Positions 22,731 through 34,940 of a stretch of DNA of 64,000 nt are shown here, piece by piece. Position 1 is the stretch's first letter. Each line of letters starts with the position of its first letter. The notes beneath the pieces are model-generated. The model was not told the DNA's origin. It saw only the letters and a list, made by a program, of their open reading frames with translations, and ran no database searches. The stretch is from Camellia lanceoleosa (Eukaryota; Streptophyta; Magnoliopsida; Ericales; Theaceae), in NCBI GenBank assembly GCA_025200525.1, contig CM045763.1, positions 90,377,470-90,441,469 of the forward strand, written 5' to 3'. Position numbers and translations under genes: made by a program.

Positions 22731-23047
22731 TGATGATACAGTTCGTCCAAGTGAATGGGTCGGACAAGTCCAAGCTCTTCAATGTCCACGTCTAGTTGAT
22801 CAAGCCCACCGGATTACCTGCAAACAAGTCCAACAGGAAACCGGGTAGTCCCCCAGTGAACCTTCCGATGAGCAAGTTAGAAGGAGAAGTAGGGTGTAAG
22901 GAGAGTTTAGAGATAGAAAGCTTAATCTTCTTATTGTCTTCAACGTTTGCTTATATCCTTTGGTAATCATTTCGATGTCCCTTCTGACCTGCCCTCCTCG
23001 CCGAAAGTCTATGCTGTAGCTTACCTTGTTCAGGGTAAGGGGGGGTC
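22731..23047 (-). repeat. Element C 3' LTR, distal fragment
   Basis: This matches 52519-52835 of the other C LTR almost base for base (TGATGATACAGTTCG…GGATTACCTGCAAACAAGTC…CTTACCTTGTTCAGG). It is cut at GGGTC by insertion of element B; the rest of the LTR resumes at 42145/42150. Confidence 0.93.
23043..23047 (+). other. Target duplication of element B (left)
   Basis: GGGTC, repeated at 42145-42149 directly after B's 3' LTR. The uninterrupted sequence in C's other LTR (52829-52834, GGGGTCCTG) shows the empty site. Confidence 0.92.
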
Positions 23048-26000
23048 TGTAGACACCCCATTTTTTACCATCCTCAAGACTTGGACGTCACCGCTTGAAC
23101 ACTCGCTGATCATCCATGTTTGTGTTTGTCTTGAGTTCCCGGAGGTCTCGGCTACGCGCCTTGCCTCAGGATCTCTCGACTCGACTGTTTCGTGTCTGGT
23201 TTTGCACCAAACACTTGTGCTTTGCCTTGGAGGGGTAGGGAATGGCTTGTGGGCCATCCCCACACTCCACGGCCATGGCTTGAGGCCACCGGGTTGTGTT
23301 TGTTGCCACCGCAGAATGTTTGGCCGGCACTATAAATGGCCGGCCGGCTATCTTTTTTTGGTCAATTGCATGTTTGGCCGGCCGACTACTGTGCATCTGC
23401 TTTTGCAGATATTTTCATGCAGCTGGCATGCACTTTCACCCCCTCCATACACGTATATGGAGGGATTTCCTTCTTGTTAGCTTCCTTTGGAAGCCTTACA
23501 AGACAAAAATTGGCTATAAGAGGGAGCCTCTTCTCTCTTGTTTAGGGTTAGACAACTTAGACAAGTTGGACAGCAATTTCAGAGGGTTTTGAGTTTTAGG
23601 GTTAGGGCTTATATATCCTCCATCTCTATATCTCTCTCTCTCTCTCTCTTTTGGTTTTAGTGAGTGTTTTGCCTTAGTTTTGCACACAAACACCCACCAT
23701 CACACCTTCTCTTGGAGCTGAGGCCCTTGAGGGTTGTTTTTGAAGTTTTGGAGCTGGTTTGAGCCAAAGAAGCAGCTGGTCTTCCATTCTTGAAGAGGGT
23801 CTACAAGGGTAAGACTTTTGTCCCTTTTTACCCCATTTTTGCATTGTATTTTTGCCTACCTTACAATTGTTTTTGAGCTTTGTGTATAACATAGAAAAGT
23901 TCTATTTTTTAGTGCTCTAAATAGTTGGTTAAGGTTGTTTTAAGCTTTAGGGTTGTTTGACCCCTCTTAAGCCTTGTTAGGCTCCATTTTGTGCCATTTT
24001 TGGTTGAGCTCCGGGACCATTGTGTTTGGGCCTCCTTACCACTGAAATCTTGAGGGATTTTAGAGGTGAGGATGGTGCCTTGAGGTCCTAAGATGGAGAG
24101 GGCCACCCCCTCTCCTTGTTGTCCTTGAAAGGGGCTATTTTTGCCTCTTGAGAGAGCATCTAGTTTAAGTGTGTGTTGACCATACCTTGACTGATATTTA
24201 TTCTTATTTTGCCATGAAATAGCATTGTGTTGAGTTGGTTTGGACACACCTTGCATGCCTCGCATACATGTCTTGTAATGCCATCATTTAGCCTTAACAT
24301 GCATCTAGGCTTTGACCCTTGTTCAAGCTTGTTTTAGGCCCAGCTTTGTGAAGCTTTTGTACTTGTTTTTTCATGCTTAAGGTCTGCCCTTAGTTGTTTT
24401 GGTCGACCATGGCATGCATTGCATAGCCCCTTTGCATTTTGGCTTGTAAGCCTTAAATGTATAGACCTCAAACATGCATCACTTGCATTGTTTCAGTGGT
24501 TTGGAATCACTTACCATGTTATTTCAGTCCTTATAACATGCCCATATGCTTGCATTTGATGCTCCTTCAATGTGTTAAAAGGTTGTTGCCTTATGCTCCA
24601 TGGATGTGCTCCTTTGTATGCTTACATGTTTAAGCCGCTTAGATACCATCTAGGTGCACCCTTAGCCTTGTTTAGGTCTGCATTGGACTTGTTTTAAGTC
24701 CCCTCAGCCTTGTGAGGTTTGGTTGACTTAGCCTTGGTTTAAGCCTCCTTGGCTTGCCTTGAATCTTGGACCATAATTTCATGCTATGCTTGTCTTGTTT
24801 GCTTGATTTGGCATCATCTTTAACATGATTTTCAGAGCTTTCTATGCATGCTAATTTTCCATGTTTAGTCTCTTTTAAGTGTGCTTAAAAGTCGCTTGTT
24901 TTATGCTTAAGTGTTGGCCCATTTGCATGCATGTTTGTGTGCACATTAGCCTTCATTTCCTTGGCATTTGGCCACTGTTTTAGGCTTGTTTGAGGGCTGC
25001 CTAATTTAGTTTAAGTCCACCCCTTGGCATGTTGTTGCATGTTTAGCTTATGACATGTTGTTGCATGTTGAAATGGTGTTGCATTCGGTATGCATTCTCC
25101 TCCTTGTTTTGGTTGCTTAACATGCCATATGTTTTGCATGTTTGTGTGTTGGCATTGTACCTTGTATGCTCACTTAACTTGCATGCTTATTGTATGCCTT
25201 GTATGCTTATTTGCATTGTCCATGTTGCATACTTAGTCTCATGCCTAGGTTGCATATCATTGCATGCATCTTTCACCTCTTGATCAAGTCATGATAGAGG
25301 TTGAAGGCCCCTTGGTGTGTTTATTTGGTTTGCATTTTATTTGAAATTGAAAAATGCATACTTGATTCTTTGGGCCATCATGCATGGAAATGCGCTGTTG
25401 GTGGCCCGAGAATCGAAGCCCACCCTCCTTTGAGTCATAAATATGATAAGGAGTGTGGTTGGTGCATACATTCCTTGGAATACACTGCCATGCTAAGTAT
25501 TGTCCTCTGCTGCTGTCAAATCAGTTTCTGCAGGGAGATTTGGCCGGCTGGCCATCTTCAGTGCTGACCGGCCATCCATTGTTGGCCGATGGATTATTTT
25601 GTGGCCGGTGACCATTATACATTGCCGGTGACCAATCCTTTCAGCCGGTGGTGTTCTACAGCACTTAGAGAAGCAACCCTGGGACTTGTGTAGTCTTCAG
25701 AGAAGGATAACAGCCAAAGCAGAGGCATCTTGTGCATGGCAGTGACTTTCCAAGCGGAACCGAGCGCGCATGCATTGGACCCTCTTCCCGAGGCTGTTGT
25801 TTACTGCTTAATTAGATTAGTTAATTTGCTTAGCTAATTCAATTGATTTGTAATATTTAATTAGCTTGTAGGTTAATTAAATTGTATTATTTTTTCAGCC
25901 TCTCCGAGCGAGGGCAAATTTGTAATAAGTGTGAGTGCGTGTGTGCATGTCTTCCAACCCCCACTTCTTTCTCCCTTTTACTTACCTGCTTTGGTGGTTA

Positions 26001-26928
26001 GCATTAGGGCATATTTACTTTAGCATACTTTATGCTATGCATGCGTGCATCCATTCATCAGTATTGCATGCATCGAGCTCGACGCATCATGCTAACCGCA
26101 TAAGTATTTAAATCTAACTTGAATACATGCTACTTGTGCATTTTGCATGTCATTCTTAGATTAGCCGAGCCTATTCTATGTGACATTCTGTATGCGATCC
26201 ATTAGCCACTTTAACATGAACTAGGATTATGCATGTTTGCTAACTAGTTTACTGTTTCGGCACGGAGTACACTGTAAGTATTTTATGCTTTAGCATCTCG
26301 CATGAGTGTGAATGTTAACATAATAGCATGCTTATCATGTGGCTAGATGCTTATGTGATATAACTGCCTGAATGCCTGTGGGTGAAGGTTGGATTGTTTG
26401 AGTTGGAACAACTCACTGAAATCCGTGTTTTAGCCTACTTGCGAGTAGCAAATTCCAAAACGTTTTCCAAACAAATGGATACGCAATGTTTTGTTCCGAA
26501 TTAGGCGATTTAGTCTATACTTGTTTGCTGTACGCACAACATAGTAATTCTAGACCAATAACTGGAACAAGAACACATAATGTTTTCAAAATTGGATATC
26601 ATGGTTAGTAGAGGCCGATCTTCGGATCGGGCGAGAGGGGGTGCTCATAGCTGACCTTCCCCAATCGTACCCAAGTTCCCGAGCCGAGGCAACTTTAGTG
26701 ATGACGGACACGTGGCCTTTGGCACCGAGTCAGGGTTTCCTAAATTCCTCCATAAAAAATATTTAGGTGGCGACTCTGTATCTGGCGAAGCAGTCCATGT
26801 TTGGCACTTCTTTCAAAATCTGTTTTCTCAAAATGATTTGCCAGATTTCGACTCTTTGGTTCAAGATTAAGAACTGTGACAAGACGAGTCCGAGCTGTAG
26901 CATTGAGGTCCCTTGCGGACCGGTTACA
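23048..26928 (+). repeat. Element B 5' LTR
   Basis: It starts TGTAGACACCCCATTTTTTACC and ends GCGGACCGGTTACA, five bases before the primer site. It matches 38327-42144 along its full length with a few percent substitutions by eye. One ~70-bp segment (25198-25267) is missing from the 3' copy. GGCCGG-motif clusters lie at 23318-23385 and 25540-25625. A TATA-like TATAAG at 23515 follows the first cluster. The second half has conserved AATTAGATTAG runs and the block GTAGAGGCCGATC…CACGTGGCC…GAGTCAGGGTTTCC also seen in element A's LTR. Short frames inside have no recognised product. Confidence 0.95.
23515..23520 (+). promoter_or_regulatory. Putative TATA box of element B LTR
   Basis: TTGGCTATAAGAGGGAGCCTCTTCTCTC lies ~130 bases after the GGCCGGCCGG cluster and before a CT-rich tract and a possible splice donor (GGGTAAGAC at ~23808). 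The 3' LTR has the same text (TTGGCTATAAGTGGGAGCC, ~38795). Confidence 0.5.
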
Positions 26929-26933
26929 TTTTC

Positions 26934-26950
26934 TGGCGACTCTGCTGGGG
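26934..26950 (+). other. Element B primer-binding site, tRNA-Arg type
   Basis: TGGCGACTCTGCTGGGG begins five bases after the LTR end. It differs by one base from the site of element A and is complementary, with about two mismatches, to the 3' end of plant tRNA-Arg recalled from memory. Confidence 0.78.
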
Positions 26951-27600
26951 AAGTTAGAGAGCTTGACTCGAACTCGTGATATCCTGTTTTGATTTCGCTT
27001 ATGTGTCTCTTTGCATTGCATGTGCATTGGTGCGCCTAGGACATCGTGTTGGCCATCTGCTATTCCTGAGCGGTTTGCCGGAGGCTCACTTCGCGGAGCA
27101 TGCCATAAGGCTGACCGGTTGCGGGCTCTGCCAGTATGGTAACGCAAACCCCAATTTTACCGGGGCACCCTTTTGACCATTCGACCTAGTACATATTGGG
27201 AATCCATAGTGACCATTCCAAGCTAGGATAGGTTGCTTACCTGATGTTAGGTTGTTTGAAACCGTTGCGTGCGTAGTGAAACCCTAGCTCCTGACAAAAT
27301 AGGACAGGCAAAACCCTACCCCAACATAGGGGTGTTTTGGTTCTTTTACTTGCTGTGTGCTTTTAGAGTATATCTCACAGAACGCCGCATGTCGGGCCAT
27401 AAGTGTGAGTATCAAGCCTGAGGGCACCAGTATCGATATTTGTGAGAATCAGTTATATCTGTGGATATCCGATTCAGTGTTGTGAGGCGTTGATTCGGGG
27501 AACAAAGGATCAAGAGCGTAGTACGCTTGTTCTGGCCACACTGTTTGATCCGCTTTAAATGAAATGCCGCTTGTTTTTTCCTTCGATTCGAGAGTTGATA
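26951..27600 (+). other. Element B untranslated leader
   Basis: The sequence after the primer site shares short blocks with element A's leader (GTTAGAGAGCTTGACTCGAAC; ACCCTACCCCAACATAGGGGTG near 27313). No protein is recognised. Confidence 0.6.
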
Positions 27601-27639
27601 CGTAATAGTCAAGGTTCTCCCCGAGGCAAGATGATATCT

Positions 27640-28690
27640 CGACCGTCACCACCGTTTAGTACAGCAGATCTATGATGACGCAGAATTCGGAAGAGATCGT
27701 GGTTATAACAGTCGCATTAGATCAAGGAATCATTCTGCAAAGTGAAACCAATGTCGATGTACTGCATCCACCCAGGTCGCCTATTGCGCACCCGGTCTGG
27801 ACCCCCAAGTTGTATCAGGCTCGTGAGCCCACCACATTTGAGTTGATGGGGATGATAGGTGACCTCTAGAGGTTTCGTGGCGGATCTCGCCTACGGGATG
27901 TCAGCTTCGCCACCAGCTGCACCATATGCCGGGAGCTTTGTACCACAGGAGCCCCCGCTATTGGGACGGATTGTGATTAAACTTAGCCAACCCGAGGTAG
28001 CCTCCAGCTATGGCAATGACGTTTCAACATCAACCCAAACCCTCGATCAGACTGAGGCCAGAGGCAAGGACAAAATGAAAGAAGATGCTGATCCCATTGA
28101 ACAACCGTAAGGCGCCGAGGCTTTGAAAGCCGGGGATGAGTAACAAGAGGTGTTCGCAATATGACCGCGATCAGGATGATGTTTTCCCACTCCACCAAGG
28201 AGTACAAGCTGCCGAAACCGGATAGGGCCCGGCATGCCAAAAACAGTTCCTTCCGCCTCCCAACCTCAAGACTTGGGAAAGATTAGAAGTCAAGGCAAGG
28301 CACGACTTCTTTCGCTAGTGCGCCTAGCAAGAATACTCAGATTAAAGTACCGCCCCAAGGGCGCAGGTCTTCCACGCCTCTACATGCCTCGCCCAAGGCA
28401 CTCTGATCTCGGCGAAAGAGGGCACCTTAAACCCTTGGAGCCTCGGCCTCTCCAAGAATCTCCTTTCACACATGATGTCATTGTACGCTGCACCACCAAA
28501 GAACAGACATGCTACCGATAATTGTTTTTGCCTCCCTCATGAGGTGCAAGATTTGATCGACAACGAGGTTACCCTCCCGCCCACCTCAAAGTCCACATTA
28601 CCCAACTATTGGATTTTGAGGATACGGATCATGAGTATGTAATCGTGAGTGAACCACCATGGCGGCGCTTGGTGTATTTTTGGATATGGC
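27640..28690 (+). pseudogene. Element B gag N-terminal remnant
   Basis: Two overlapping frames, 27672-27869 (ending REPTTFELMGMIGDL) and 27859-28110 (RGFVADLAYGMSASPPAAP … DPIEQP), join by a one-base shift into a Pro/Ser/Gln-rich segment. A third frame, 28234-28521, ends PRPLQESPFTHDVIV. Position (first coding text after the leader) and the REPTTFELMG phrase suggest the N-terminal part of a Tat/Ogre Gag, but the conserved WY…W core found in element A is missing. Stops are frequent. It could be a different leader protein. Confidence 0.45.
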
Positions 28691-29200
28691 GTCTGGCACG
28701 CAATTTTGAGCATCTGCATTTGCTAGTTTTGTAAATTCTGGCTTGGGTGTCGAGTCAGTCTTTTGTTTTGTTTTGAGTCTGTCTCATTGTCTTGAGTCAG
28801 TCCTTTTTCGCTTAAAGGTCTGTCTTGTTTTAGCGAGTCAGTCCCCTTGTATAGAATGTCAAGTGATTCTGGGGTTGTTGCCTTAAACACCGTTTTATTT
28901 TGTAATTATCCTTTTGTTTTCTTTTTGAGTCTGTCTCTGCTGTGGAGCCAGTTGCAACCAGGAAATATAAATAAAACAGCTGCGGCTATCATGTTTCCGT
29001 GCTTATTGCTATTTTGAGCTAGTTGTGCCAGAGGATTTGGATCGAACGGTTGTGCATTCCACCTGCTCTCTCGTGCCCCGAAAATCATTGTAATGACCTA
29101 AGTTTTTTCCAAAACCCTTTTGAACACTGTTGTGATGAAAACAAATAGGAAGGAATTCCTCGGGTTTTGCAAAACTTTGATCAATTTGAGAGAAGGAGAG
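28691..29200 (+). other. Element B degenerate region with TTGAGTCAGTC repeats
   Basis: No coding sequence is recognised. GAGTCAGTC(T/C)TTT and GAGTCTGTCT words recur at irregular intervals between 28750 and 28945. Confidence 0.4.
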
Positions 29201-29204
29201 GCAT

Positions 29205-29350
29205 GCTAAGCCCTTAATGAATGAAATCGTGCTTGTTAGCGTAAGTATTGAGAAGGACCCTGTCTTGATCCAGATTGGTTCCATACTATCTTTAGCGCGA
29301 GCGATTTGTCGCTTTCTTAAAAACTTTCAAAAACAAAATGTTTTGCGCAG
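29205..29350 (+). pseudogene. Element B pol-linker scrap
   Basis: The plus-strand translation has MNEIVLVSVSIEKDPVLIQI and GSILS, matching the pre-RT linker of element A (…EIISINVGIEKDPRLVQIGS…). The match ends within about 50 codons and no RT follows, so nearly all of pol has been deleted. This is the only piece of pol core context found in B. Confidence 0.7.
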
Positions 29351-30200
29351 TCTTGTGAAGACTTGTACGGAATCGCTCTTAAGATTGTGCAGCCTAAGAT
29401 CGCTCTCAGCCTCAAGATTCAATCCATTTGTTTTCAAGCCTTGACCACAATCCGGACTGTTCAACGGTCAACCGCCATGTAAGGCCCGTGTGACCAGATT
29501 TGAAGCAGCCTTCGAACAAGAGGCACCAAAGTCAGATCAAGAGGTCAGACGTCGTCAACGGAAGCTTGCAAAGCTAGAACATAAGTGCCCCTTAAACTAG
29601 GGGCAGAAAAATGTCAAATGTCTCAAAGAGCCAAATACAACAGCCATTCTCCTGGATACAGAGAGGCTTCAATCTCAAAACCGTTTGGCATAGACTTTTT
29701 ACACTTTTACCCTTTGAGAGGCTCGCTGGGCCGAATACCCGGAAGGGCGACCCAGGCAAAAGTTAGAGCAAGGAAAAATATATACAAAAAAAAAAAAGAA
29801 AAAAAAGAAAAAGAACAAAAATCAATGCAAAAAGAAAAGAAAATATACAAAAAAGAATATCAAAGAAAAGAGAAAAGAAAAAAAAAATGAAAAAAGAAGC
29901 TCGCAAGGTCGAAAACTCGCATCGGGCGCCTTAACAAAAGTTAGAGCCTAAAAAAAAAAGTGAAGGTTAAAATACCCGAGTGTACCTTAACCGGAACTAC
30001 GTAAGGCTTGATTCCCATGTTTGGGATACGTAGACAACTTCATCCTGAAGTCCAGCCCCCCAACGCTTTCATAGCATCTTAGTCCATTGTAATGGTTTTG
30101 ATCATCCTTGCCCTCTCTGAATCCGATAGTTCGGTTGTGACAACCGGAACTATATAGGCAACTTCATCCTGAAGTCCAGCCCCCAACACTTTCGAAGTGA
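29351..30200 (+). other. Element B post-pol region with poly-A-rich tract and duplicated block
   Basis: LRGSLGRIPGRATQAKVRAR near 29720-29765 resembles the tail region after integrase in Ogre-like elements. It is followed by a poly-A/AAAGAA tract (29788-29900). CCGGAACTACGTAAGGCTTGATTCC…GATACGTAGACAACTTCATCCTGAAGTCCAGCCCC (29992-30050) is partly repeated at ~30142-30184. This 'ACTACGTA…TACGTAG' block is common downstream of pol in this type of element (recalled). Confidence 0.5.
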
Positions 30201-31918
30201 CTATGTCCATATACGGGTTCTGACTATCATCGTCTTCTCCGTGTCTGAGAGTTCATTTGCAATCAACACCAATGAGGACTGGTTTTCAATGCGCTGCGGC
30301 ATCATCCAAACAAGGGACAACTTTCCGTTGCCATGAGTTGCTACGAGTCACGGTTCAAACCAGGGGCAACTTTCCATTGCCATGCAGCCCTTTCAAGCAA
30401 GGGGCAATTTTCCATTGCCTCCAATCCGAGGTTGCGCATCTTGAGGGTAGGTTCTACGCTCGTTTAGCATTGGCCATTTGCAAAAATAGTTTTTGAAATT
30501 TTTTACTGAGGTTGACTATTTTCTCGAAAACTATTTCATTTTCCAAAACAAGACCATTTCTGGACCCAAAAGGGAAAATTTTCAGTGCTTATTGCCTGAC
30601 TTGCATGATTTTCAAATCAAAAATCGAATAAGTATGTTAATCTGACTCTCATTTTGGTTAAAACTTTTTTTAGTAGAAAACCAAAAAAATGGTCAAAGTG
30701 ATGAACTAGGGGCACAGTCAAGTCAGGTGTTCTGTCTTTCCCCGTCGTCAACATACTTGCCAGAAAGGCACCCTATTCGCCGGAAGAAGGCACAACCGAA
30801 GCTGTCTGTAAGGGGCTGAAAGCCTTCAGCAACCTCCGAGCAAAGAGGTATTGAACTAAGTGTGAAGTACAAATTGGAACAAATCAAGATACACCATTCC
30901 CTTACCTGGAACATCGACTAGACATTACCGGAAGAAATAGCCGCGAGCTAATAGTATTGGGCGTGAACCCGCAACTTCCCATTCATCTATCAATCATCCT
31001 GGGGAAGGACGAAAAAAAATGAGAGAATAAAGAATAGAGAGATGTAAGTTGAGAGAAAAGTAAGAAAAGGGTTTTGAGAGAAAAACCGAGCCTGAGGGCC
31101 GAGTGATGTGAGAATCACAAATCAGAAAGAGTAGGAAACATACCCGGAGGAACTGGCTCCTCGAGATTTGAGGTCTCTCGTTTTGCAAACATGTCCGTGT
31201 GTCGTGTCTTTTGTTTTGTTTAACCCAACTTTCGTTTTGGGTCTTTTCCAAGCGTGTTTCGTTGTGTTTAGGTCGTGTACCTTTTGTTTGAGCATTTCCC
31301 GCTATGCTCAGTTGTAGGCTCGATACCCCGGCTGAAAAACCCTTTTCAATTTCAAAAATCGTTTATGCTCAGAGTGTTGTGCCATTCTCTACATTTAGGC
31401 GAACCAAAAGAAGGAAGGGAAAATTTGGGTATCTGAGTGTGTTTCAATTTCAACCGATTCCGCCTTCGTATTCCATCTTGTCAGATTGGACTATTGCTCA
31501 GGGTTACCGTGTGCAGAATGAACCGAATGCTGTGTTACAGGTTGTATGCAGATTAATCCCTAATAGAGTATGAGCCGAGTGTTCAGACTAAGCAGTGGGT
31601 TGTATGAGTTGCTTTGCCATTAACTGGTTCATTATCTGGTTATTACAATGCAAGTGCTTAATATTCAGACGTGCCGACCAATCTTATTGTTATGTGGTGT
31701 AGCATGATGCAATGTAGTGCAAAGTATGAAATGTAAAGATGTAAACACTTTTTCAGATGAAAAAAGAAAGTTTGTTTCATTTCATCATCTGTTTCAAGTA
31801 CATAAGTTTTGGAAACAAAACCTGCCTACGGCAGTACAAAGTATCCTATCTACCAACAAAAAGGGAAAAGAGTACAAGAAAGCAGAAAAGCAAAAATCTG
31901 TGTCAAGTGGCCTCAGGT
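30201..31918 (+). other. Element B non-coding spacer before the antisense gene end
   Basis: It contains three GGGGCAA(C/T)TTTCC(G/A)TTGCC-like repeats (30312-30420) and otherwise unrecognised sequence. The open frame 31304-31573 has no recognisable motif and I do not call it a gene. Confidence 0.4.
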
Positions 31919-34900
31919 CTAGGGCGCAGTCCTCGTCCTCTTCCTGGACGAAGGTCCAGGAGCAGCGTCATCAGCATCATCATCTGAATCTGAGCCCGAA
32001 GCATCTCTGGTCTCCTCCTCGGATGCCTTTGCTCGCCGCCTCGGACTCTCATCATCGCTAAGGATCGGAGCTCGTGAGCTACTCTCGACGTGAGTACACC
32101 CTGCCTTGGTGCGAGGGTATACTCTGCCCTCTCCGTCTCCTCCGGCAGGAACAGAAGGCCTGGCTGGAACACCTCCTACGGTGGGGATCTGGAAGGGAGG
32201 CTGAAAAGTACAAAAGGCAAATGCATCAATATACTGCGAGCAAAGTACCAGTGCAGAATACAGTGTATAAGTACAGTGTGTGAATGCTGTGAACAGTTTA
32301 TCAGTACAAAATACAGTGTAGCAGATGCCGTGAGGGCAATGTGTCAAGTGTCGTGTTATGCATCAGATTATGTGAAGCAGTTTATGGATGGTTTGGGACT
32401 GTGGTTGAAGAACATACCGAATCAGAGGGCAGAGGTCAAAAGTCCGGCCAGAATATCCCCATCATGGAGGCATTCAGCTCCAGAGACTACCGGGTGTACT
32501 CGGAGGAAGCCTGCAAAAGTATTAGATACGTTAGTATTCAGCAGAATATTAAAGAAATGAAATGAAATGAAATGAAATGACAATACAAGATGCAAAATGC
32601 AGTAGTACATACCGGAGGCAAGTCGTGAAAACCAACTAACTCATGATCAGCCGGGGGAGGAGCGAAGGGGATCTGGTAGGTCGCCCATTCGCCCTTCAGA
32701 TGTCATCGTCAGGCAGAAGCAGTGCCAACCACTTCCCCGCCCTCTCTCGAAGCTCCACCGCCACGGACCCAAACTCTCGACGCCTTCCTACTCGCCCTAG
32801 GCTGCCGGCGCCACGGGCCTCTCTCTCTCAACTCGGCCACCGCCAAAGGCCGCATGATATAGGTCTGGCATTACTCTCAGAGTCGCCAATGCCTCTGAAG
32901 CGGATCGCGTCCCAACCGATCGTATAGTTGGCCATCTGCTCGGCAGTCAATCTCTCGGTCTCCCACATATGCTCAGGAGGGTGAACCGGGACTATCTGCT
33001 CTGGTAACCCTAGGGTCTGGCGTAAGAAACGCTCACCCAAGTACCAAGCCTGACAGACCGGGCCCTCTAGCAAAATCCAGAAACGAGAGGTCTCCTCAGC
33101 ACCAACAAATCGGTCCTGAATCGTCGCTGGCAACGAAGCCCAAGGCTGCCAGGTGATCTGAAAATGAAATACAGTTTGTTATCTACTGTCGTTTGAAAAT
33201 ACAGTGTAAAGCGAAGCTTAAATGAACTGCAAAGTTGAACGTACCTCTGCGGGGGTGATGGTGTCGAAGTAGCGGCGGAAAAAGATAAACGTCTCCCGGG
33301 GCCTCCGCACGCACATCCCGTCGAAGCGGCACGAGAATGGGACGACGAGAGGGGTCTCTATGTTCCGCATGTATAAGTCTAGGAAAGTAGGCGAGACCCA
33401 TAATCGCAGAGTAAATACCAAGATGCTTATCGATAAAGCGTAACGAATAAAAGCGTAAATAACATAATGTATTGTGCAAAGGTATTGTGCATAGTAGACA
33501 GTATAGTGTACAAGGCGAGCAGCAGGTCAAGTAAAGCAGTATATGCGTCATATGTGCGATATCTGATCGGCTTGAAGGCATCAAGCAGGTGTGCAAAGTA
33601 CAAAGTACGAATAATAAGGTGAAAGTAAAGCGTAAAAAAATGTACCTCCTACACGCCAAGAGTCTCGAGCAACCGTCACGCCACGGAAGTTAAGCTCATG
33701 TACCCATAGAGGGTGGTTGAAGCGGCGCCACCCCACCATATAGCAGATCTATGTGACGCCCACAAGAGCACCGAGCGCAGAGGGCATGTTGTTCGCCCGA
33801 TCGCTAAAAAATAGTAGTCCCAAGTAGAAACATCGAAAGCCGCAGCGCATCGCTTACCACCGCCGAGTCATCGAGCCTCCTCAGCCTAAGGTCAAGCTAA
33901 ACCCTAAACTGCACCTCGAACCAAGAATATTGGATGAAACCTGGACGCGCGAGAGGCGGCACCTCGCCGAGCAAATAAACCTGAGCGGCCTCCCACTCGT
34001 CCATATCAGTGTCGAAGGGGATCGGATCACCCCCTACCACAATGCCTGTGAGCATCGAGAAATCGTAGGGAGTCATTGTCATGTCTCCTGTCGCAGAGAG
34101 GTGGAATGAGTCGGTGGTGTCCCACCACCTCTCCGCTAGAGCGGCAAGGAGAGGCCTGCTCGTGGTGAGTCTGGAGAGTCCTCTGCAGAACGCATCAACC
34201 CACTGTCCACGATCCGGCGAATCAGACGGTAGCTCAGCGCATCAATCTCGAGCGGCAATATTCCCATACCCCCGAACGGTATGGGAATCTCCCTGTTTTC
34301 AAGCAAACAATGGCGAAGCAAGACTAAATACACAGTTGTGAAAAGCATTCAAAATTGATGCAAATATGGCGTGTGTGCACGTTTTCACATTCAAACAGTT
34401 ATTAGGTGCTGGTGTGCTTACAGTGAACTACAACATGTGATGCGTCAGTGTGTTTGGGTGGTTCAGTACAAATACAGCATGTGTGCATGTTTTCTAGTTC
34501 AAACAGTTATCAAGTGCTGGTGTGTTCGTAGTGAACTACCGTGAGTAATGTGTCAGTGTGTTTGAGTGGCTCAGGGCAGGTACAGTATGTCTGCATGTGT
34601 TCATATTCAAACAGATATCAGTTGCAAGTGTGTTTACGATCAACTACCACATACAGTGTGTATCGGTGTATCTGAGCTAAAGCAATTAAAGAACATAATC
34701 AACTATGACAGTTTTATATTTTACATTACGGAAAATAAAACAGAGGAAAGAATATACCTCAGAAGCGCTAAAGGACAGATGGGACTCCGGCTCGCGCAAG
34801 AGAAGCTCCGGAAGCACTGCCCTATCAAAGCTCCGAAACTAGCGAAGTCCATCGGGAGGTAGTACGTGAATCGCCGGCCGGTAGGTCGCCGGGTCGAATG

Positions 34901-34940
34901 GACGGACGCTCAGGGGGAGAAGCTCGACCCCGAGATCCAT
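31919..34940 (-). pseudogene. Antisense plant mobile domain (PMD) gene in element B, six exons
   Basis: Minus-strand exons: 34940-34758, 34292-33646, ~33420-33245, 33157-32613, 32510-32418, 32200-31919. The junctions are GT-AG (for example CAG at 33158-33160 with GTAC after 33245), and a TACTAAC branch-like site lies before 32510; the exon-3 acceptor is least sure. Exon 2 has the PMD hallmark SFHLSATGDMTMTPYDFSML followed by TGIVVGGDPIP. Exon 3 has ETPLVVPFSCRFDGMCVRRP and ETFIFFRRYFDTITPAE. Exon 4 has ITWQPWASLP, SRFWILLEGPVCQAWYLGER and LRQTLGLPEQIVPVHPPEHM. The last exon is acidic and ends with a basic PSSRKRTRTAP, a possible nuclear signal. PMD proteins in plants (MAIN, MAIL1, PP7-like) act in the nucleus on gene and transposon silencing. 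An amber in exon 1 and frameshifts in exons 2 and 4 suggest decay. The first exon is tentative. Confidence 0.75.

Noticed and set aside
22947..23592. Plus-strand frames at the start of B's 5' LTR (repeated at 38154-38830)
   Set aside because: They are present in both LTRs, begin outside the LTR, and have no recognised domain; LTR sequence is normally non-coding.
26934..26950. tRNA gene fragment
   Set aside because: The similarity is only to the tRNA 3' end in reverse complement and lies at the LTR junction, so it is a primer-binding site.
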